DNA of 64,000 nucleotides, from positions 33,440 through 97,439 of the forward strand of contig CAWCBE010000004.1 in the NCBI GenBank assembly GCA_963793825.1, written 5' to 3'. Positions within the stretch are counted from its first letter, which is position 1, and each line of letters starts with the position of its first letter. The notes beneath the pieces are model-generated. The model saw nothing but the letters and a program-made list of their open reading frames with translations. It ran no database searches and was not told where the DNA came from. The DNA is from RYN-230 sp963793825. Its GTDB lineage: Bacteria > Actinomycetota > Actinomycetes > Streptosporangiales > Streptosporangiaceae. Below, piece by piece: positions 60,036-64,000 of this stretch. The translations under genes and the position numbers were made by a program.

Positions 60036-61697
60036 TTAGCGCAGGCGCCGCCGCGCTCCGCGGCGCCGCTCGCTCGGCTTGCGTACCGTCTCCCCGGCCG
60101 CGATCGACGCGTCGCGCGCGCCCGCCGCATGCTCGGCGAGCGCGTCCACCAGGGCAGTCGCGGACGCCTTGGGCGCCTGCACGTCCACCCGCAGGCCGAA
60201 CTCCGCGGCGGTCCGCGCGGTCTGCGGGCCGATCACCGCGATCACCGTCACGGCGTGCGGCTTGCCGGCGATGCCGATCAGGTTCCGCACCGTGGAGGAC
60301 GAGGTGAACAGGACCGCGTCGAAGCCGCCGCCCTTGATCGCCTCCCGGACCGGGGCGGGCGGGGGCGCCGCGCGGACCGTCCGGTAGGCGGTCACGTCCT
60401 CCGCCTCCCAGCCCAGCTCGGTGAGCCGGGCGACCAGCGTCTCGGTGGCGATGTCGGCGCGGGGCAGCAGCACCCGGTTGATCGGGTCCAGCGCACTGTC
60501 GTACGGCTGCCAGGCCTTGGCCAGGCCCTCGCCGGACTGCTCGCCCTCGGGGATGAGGTCCGGCTTGATGCCGAACTCGGCCAGCGCCCGGCCGGTCTGC
60601 TCGCCCACCGCGGCCACCTTGACGCCCGCGAAGGCCCGCGCGTCCAGGCCGTACTCCTCCAGCTTCTCGCGCACCGCGCGGACCGCGTTCACCGAGGTGA
60701 ACGCGACCCACTGGTAGCGGCCGGTGACCAGGCCCTTGACCGCCCGCTCCATCTGCTGCGGAGTCCGCGGCGGCTCCACCGCGATGGTCGGCACCTCCTC
60801 CGGCACCGCGCCGTGCGCGCGCAGCCGCTGGGAGACCGACCCGGCCTGCTCCTTGGTCCGTGGCACCAGCACCCGCCAGCCGAACAGCGGCTTGGTCTCG
60901 TACCAGGACAGCTCGTGGTGCGCGGCGGCGGCCTCGCCGACCACGGCCACCGCCGGGCCGGTCTCGGTCAGCAGGTTGACCCCGGCCGCCTTGAGGTCGG
61001 CCGTCACCGACCCCAGCGCGCAGGTCACCGTGAGCTGGTCAGTGGTGGCGCCGTTCCAGGTGATGGTGAACGGGGTGGAGTCCGGCCAGCCCGCCGCGGT
61101 CAGCATCTTGGCCAGGTCGGGCGGGCCGGCCTCGGCACCCAGGATGACCAGGGTGCGCGGTGGCGGCCCGTCCTCCGAGACCCGGCTGACGTCGGCGGCG
61201 TGCACGATCCGGACGTCCCCGCCCGCCTCGGAGGTCAGCGGGATGCCGGCGTAGGCGGGCACCGCGGTGGCGGCCGGCACCCCGGGCACGATCTCGAACC
61301 GGGCCCCGGCCCGGGCGCACGCGGTCACGTGCCCGGCGGCCGGGCCGAACAGCAGCGGGTCCCCGCTGTACAGCGCGACGGCCAGCCGCCCGGCCTGCGC
61401 GGCCGCCGCCAGCATCTCCGGCTCGGTGTCCAGGCCGGCCAGGTCACGGACGTCCGCGCCCGGCGGGATCAGGTCACGGACGCTGTCGATCACCTCGGGC
61501 CGGCCGGCCACCAGGTCGGCCCGGCCGATCAGGTAGGCCGCGCGGACGGTGAGCAGTTCCGGGCCGCCCGGGCCGATCCCCGCGAAGGCCACCATCCCGG
61601 GCTGCGCCGGGTGGCCGGCGGCGGGCGTGGCGGCCGCGGCCGCGTCCTGCGGCGGCGTGGCCGCCCCGTCATCGTTGTTCGTGGATGTCATGCTCAC
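60036..61697 (-). CDS. hemD: Uroporphyrinogen-III synthase fused to uroporphyrinogen-III C-methyltransferase domain
   Basis: A 553-residue fusion typical of actinomycetes. Residues about 35-275 form a CobA/SUMT-like tetrapyrrole methylase (VAFAGIGPGGPELLTVRAAY, YSGDPLLFGPA). Residues about 285-530 form HemD (AFTSVNAVRAV, LLPRADIATETL, VLFTSSSTVRN). HemD closes hydroxymethylbilane to uroporphyrinogen III; the methylase part would route it to siroheme/cobalamin precursors. The GDP loop differs slightly from active SUMTs, so methylase activity is uncertain. Start overlaps hemC stop by four bases. Confidence 0.93.
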   Translation of the reverse strand: MSMTSTNNDDGAATPPQDAAAAATPAAGHPAQPGMVAFAGIGPGGPELLTVRAAYLIGRADLVAGRPEVIDSVRDLIPPGADVRDLAGLDTEPEMLAAAAQAGRLAVALYSGDPLLFGPAAGHVTACARAGARFEIVPGVPAATAVPAYAGIPLTSEAGGDVRIVHAADVSRVSEDGPPPRTLVILGAEAGPPDLAKMLTAAGWPDSTPFTITWNGATTDQLTVTCALGSVTADLKAAGVNLLTETGPAVAVVGEAAAAHHELSWYETKPLFGWRVLVPRTKEQAGSVSQRLRAHGAVPEEVPTIAVEPPRTPQQMERAVKGLVTGRYQWVAFTSVNAVRAVREKLEEYGLDARAFAGVKVAAVGEQTGRALAEFGIKPDLIPEGEQSGEGLAKAWQPYDSALDPINRVLLPRADIATETLVARLTELGWEAEDVTAYRTVRAAPPPAPVREAIKGGGFDAVLFTSSSTVRNLIGIAGKPHAVTVIAVIGPQTARTAAEFGLRVDVQAPKASATALVDALAEHAAGARDASIAAGETVRKPSERRRGARRRLR

Positions 61698-62638
61698 GAT
61701 GCATCGTCCCCGTTGCTGGTCAGTTCCGAAGGCATGCCCATGTAGCGCGCCGCGCCACGGCGCAACAGGTCAGCGGCCACCTCGCGGCCGAGGCGGCCGG
61801 CCTGCGCCGCCGGGCCGCTGGCGCTGGCACGCACCGCAGACCCCCCATCGACCGCCGCGACAACCGCTCTCACCTGCAGCAACTCCGTTCCGGCAGCATA
61901 CGCGCCCACCGGTGCGCTGCACCCGGCCTGCAACGCGGCCAGCACGGCGCGTTCCGCGGTGATGGCGCAGCGGCTGGCCGGGTCGTCCACGCTGGCCAGC
62001 AGCGCGGCCAGGGCGGTGTCGGCGCTGCGGCACTCGACCGCCAGCGCGCCCTGGCCCGGCGCGGGCAGCATCTCCTCCGGCTCGAACACCTGGGTCACCG
62101 CGTCCAGCCGGCCGATCCGGGCCAGCCCGGCGTGGGCCAGCAGCACCGCGTCCACCTCGCCGGAGGTCATCTTGGCCAGCCGGGTGCCCGCGTTACCGCG
62201 GACCGGGACGGGACGGATGTCCGGCCGGAGCAGCCGGAGCTGGGCGGCGCGGCGCGGTGAGCCGGTGCCGACCCGGGCGCCGGGCGGCAGGTCGGCGAAC
62301 TTGGCGCCGTCCCGGCCGGCCAGGGCGTCCCGCGGGTCATCGCGGGGCGGCACGGCGGCCAGGTCGAGCCCGGGCACCGGCCCGACCGGCAGGTCCTTCA
62401 GCGAGTGCACGGCCAGGTTGACCTCACCGGCCAGCAGGCTCTCCCGGAGCGCGCTGACGAAGACCCCGGTGCCGCCGACCTGCGCCAGCTCGGCCCGGGT
62501 GACGTCGCCGAACGTGGTCAGCCCGACCAGCTCCACCTCGGCCCCGGTGCGCTCGGTGATCAGCCTGGCCACCTGGCCCGACTGGGCCAGGGCCATCGGG
62601 CTCTTGCGGGTGCCGAGCCGCAGCGGCGGCCTGCTCAC
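61694..62638 (-). CDS. hemC: Porphobilinogen deaminase (hydroxymethylbilane synthase)
   Basis: A 314-residue enzyme building hydroxymethylbilane from four porphobilinogens. The dipyrromethane-carrying Cys is Cys240 in AGCSAPVGAYA; LRLGTRKSPMALAQSGQVA starts the protein and VHSLKDLPVG carries catalytic acids. GTG 62638 overlaps the hemA stop (GTGA), coupling the two. Confidence 0.97.
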   Translation of the reverse strand: MSRPPLRLGTRKSPMALAQSGQVARLITERTGAEVELVGLTTFGDVTRAELAQVGGTGVFVSALRESLLAGEVNLAVHSLKDLPVGPVPGLDLAAVPPRDDPRDALAGRDGAKFADLPPGARVGTGSPRRAAQLRLLRPDIRPVPVRGNAGTRLAKMTSGEVDAVLLAHAGLARIGRLDAVTQVFEPEEMLPAPGQGALAVECRSADTALAALLASVDDPASRCAITAERAVLAALQAGCSAPVGAYAAGTELLQVRAVVAAVDGGSAVRASASGPAAQAGRLGREVAADLLRRGAARYMGMPSELTSNGDDAS

Positions 62639-64000
62639 GTGTCGTCCTCTCCGGCGGCGGCCGTCTCCGCCGCCGCGTTGTCGGCCACCGTCACCGCGGC
62701 AATCACGGCCGGGTCGAGGTCGAACAGCACCCGCAGGGCGTCCTCGTAGGAGTCGCCGCCCGGCGACCCGGCCAGTTCCTTGACCCGCACCGTGGGCGCG
62801 TGCAGCAGCTTGTCCACTACCCGCCGCATGGCCCGTTCTACCTCCTGCAGCGTCCGGTGATCCTCCGGCTGCAGCCGGCCGGCCAGCCGGGCCAGTTCCG
62901 CGTCGACCACGGTGGCCGCCTTGGCCCGCAGCGCGACCACGGTCGGCGCCACCCGGGCCGCGTGCACCGCGGACACCCGGGCGGCGAACTCCTCGGCCAC
63001 GATGGCCCGCACGGCGCTCACATCGGCCTCGCGCAGGGCCACGCCGGGCAGCCCCGGCGCGGACCGCTGGCCCAGCGCGTCCAGCCCGAGCAGGCTCACC
63101 CCGGGCAGGCCGGCCACCTCCGGCTGCACGTCGCGGGGCAGCGCCAGGTCGAGCAGGAGCAGCGGGCGGCCGCGGCCCGGGCCCGCCGCGGCGGTGCGCG
63201 CCGCGAGCGCCCCGGCCACCAGGTCCGTGCTGATCACGGTGCCGGTCGCCCCGGTGCAGGTGATCACCAGGTCGGCGGCCGCGATGGCGCCGGCCAGCCC
63301 GGTCATGTCGATGGCGGTGCCGCCCACGTCCGCGGCCAGCTTGCCGGCCCGGCCCGGGCTGCGGTTCGCCACCACGATGCGGGCCGCGCCCATCCGGGCC
63401 GCGGTGGTGGCGGCCAGCGAGCTCATCGAGCCCGCCCCGACCACCAGCACGGCCCGCCCGGCCAGGCCCGGCTGGCCGCCCCGGCCGCCGGGCAGCGTGC
63501 CCAGCGCGGCCTCGATCCCCACGGTGACCAGGCTGGCCCCGGCCCGGTCGATGCCGGTCTCGGTGTGCGCCCGCTTGGCGGTGCGCAGCGCCAGCGTCCC
63601 CAGCTCGCCCAGCGCGCGGCTCAGCGTGCCCTGCTCCCGGGCCGCGCCCAGGGCTTTGCGCACCTGGCCGAGGATCTGGCTCTCGCCCAGCACCATGGAT
63701 TCCAGCCCGCAGGCCACGGCGAGCAGGTGCTGGACCGCCCGGTCCTCGTAGTGCACGTACAGGTGCGGGGTGAGCTCGCCGAGCGCGATCCCGGAGTGCC
63801 GGGCCAGCAGGTCGCAGATGGCGGAGACGCCCGCGTGGAACTTGTCCACCTCGGCGTAGACCTCGGCCCGGTTGCAGGTGGACACCACGAACGCGCCGGC
63901 CACCGGCGGCGCCTGGGACACATCGCGCAGCAGCTTGCCGAGCGCGTCGCCGGTGACCACGGCGCGCTCCAGCACATCCAGCGAGGCGCTCTTGTGGCTC
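62635..64000 (-). CDS. hemA: Glutamyl-tRNA reductase (5' end outside the window)
   Basis: The first enzyme of the C5 heme route, reducing Glu-tRNA to glutamate-1-semialdehyde. About 455 residues are visible; the first ~10 are cut off by the window edge (translation reads through to base 64000: SHKSASLDVLERAVV). Catalytic Cys is in VVSTCNRAEVYAEV, the NADPH loop in VLVVGAGSMSSLAATT, and the dimerisation helix at the C-terminus. Heads the hemACDB-primpol-hemL operon. Confidence 0.96.
   Translation of the reverse strand, partial: SHKSASLDVLERAVVTGDALGKLLRDVSQAPPVAGAFVVSTCNRAEVYAEVDKFHAGVSAICDLLARHSGIALGELTPHLYVHYEDRAVQHLLAVACGLESMVLGESQILGQVRKALGAAREQGTLSRALGELGTLALRTAKRAHTETGIDRAGASLVTVGIEAALGTLPGGRGGQPGLAGRAVLVVGAGSMSSLAATTAARMGAARIVVANRSPGRAGKLAADVGGTAIDMTGLAGAIAAADLVITCTGATGTVISTDLVAGALAARTAAAGPGRGRPLLLLDLALPRDVQPEVAGLPGVSLLGLDALGQRSAPGLPGVALREADVSAVRAIVAEEFAARVSAVHAARVAPTVVALRAKAATVVDAELARLAGRLQPEDHRTLQEVERAMRRVVDKLLHAPTVRVKELAGSPGGDSYEDALRVLFDLDPAVIAAVTVADNAAAETAAAGEDDT

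Overview
The window is about 64 kb of very GC-rich DNA with actinomycete gene content: a mycothiol conjugate amidase (mca), a BldC-type developmental regulator, an F420-type PPOX protein, the eno-ftsB-DUF501-ppx block, mfd and mazG, and a System II cytochrome c maturation set beside a heme biosynthesis operon. GTG starts and 4-base ATGA/GTGA overlaps are common. The best guess is a filamentous high-GC actinomycete (Streptomyces/Streptosporangiales-like). I see no transposase, prophage, CRISPR array or rRNA.

Layout. Bases 1-9.3 kb hold accessory metabolism and transport: an oxidoreductase fragment, an MFS exporter facing a LysR regulator, an aldo/keto reductase, two dihydrofolate-reductase-like RibD_C proteins around a truncated glycolipid-binding gene, and an EamA exporter facing a MocR regulator. 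At 9.3-15 kb lies a SWIM-protein/SNF2-helicase operon. The helicase carries a 468-residue intein in its Walker A motif and is split upstream by a frameshift. At 15-23.8 kb are a decayed phosphodiesterase gene, an acyl-CoA dehydrogenase, mca, greA, a drug-efflux pump facing a TetR regulator with a repeat-rich N-terminus, and hppD facing a frameshifted AsnC/Lrp regulator. At 23.8-34.6 kb are a threonine dehydratase, an AAA+ ATPase/VWA pair, the CBS and MetB transsulfuration pair, a thiolase and two small genes. A protein-free, AT-richer island at 34.6-35.2 kb holds a non-standard tRNA-like gene on the minus strand.

From 35 to 45 kb there is housekeeping on the minus strand: udgB, ppx, DUF501, ftsB, eno, mazG, a SurA-like lipoprotein and mfd. 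From 45 to 51 kb are a methyltransferase, an APS kinase fused to a degenerate ATP-sulfurylase-like domain, DUF4229, a second PLP dehydratase, bldC and a lethal-factor-like HEVGH metalloprotease. From 51.4 to 55.6 kb is ccsB-resB-tlpA with a histidine phosphatase, lacking ccdA between tlpA and resB. From 56.9 kb to the end is hemL, a primase-polymerase-like gene, hemB, hemD fused to a methyltransferase domain, hemC and hemA (cut by the window edge).

The heme operon supplies the cofactor that the CcsB/ResB/TlpA proteins help attach to apocytochromes c. MetB and CBS link methionine and cysteine, and mca belongs to cysteine-derived mycothiol detoxification. Three otherwise recognisable genes (SNF2, tetR N-terminus, asnC) each show a one-base frame change. 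These could be real decay or assembly errors in GC-rich runs and must be checked against reads.
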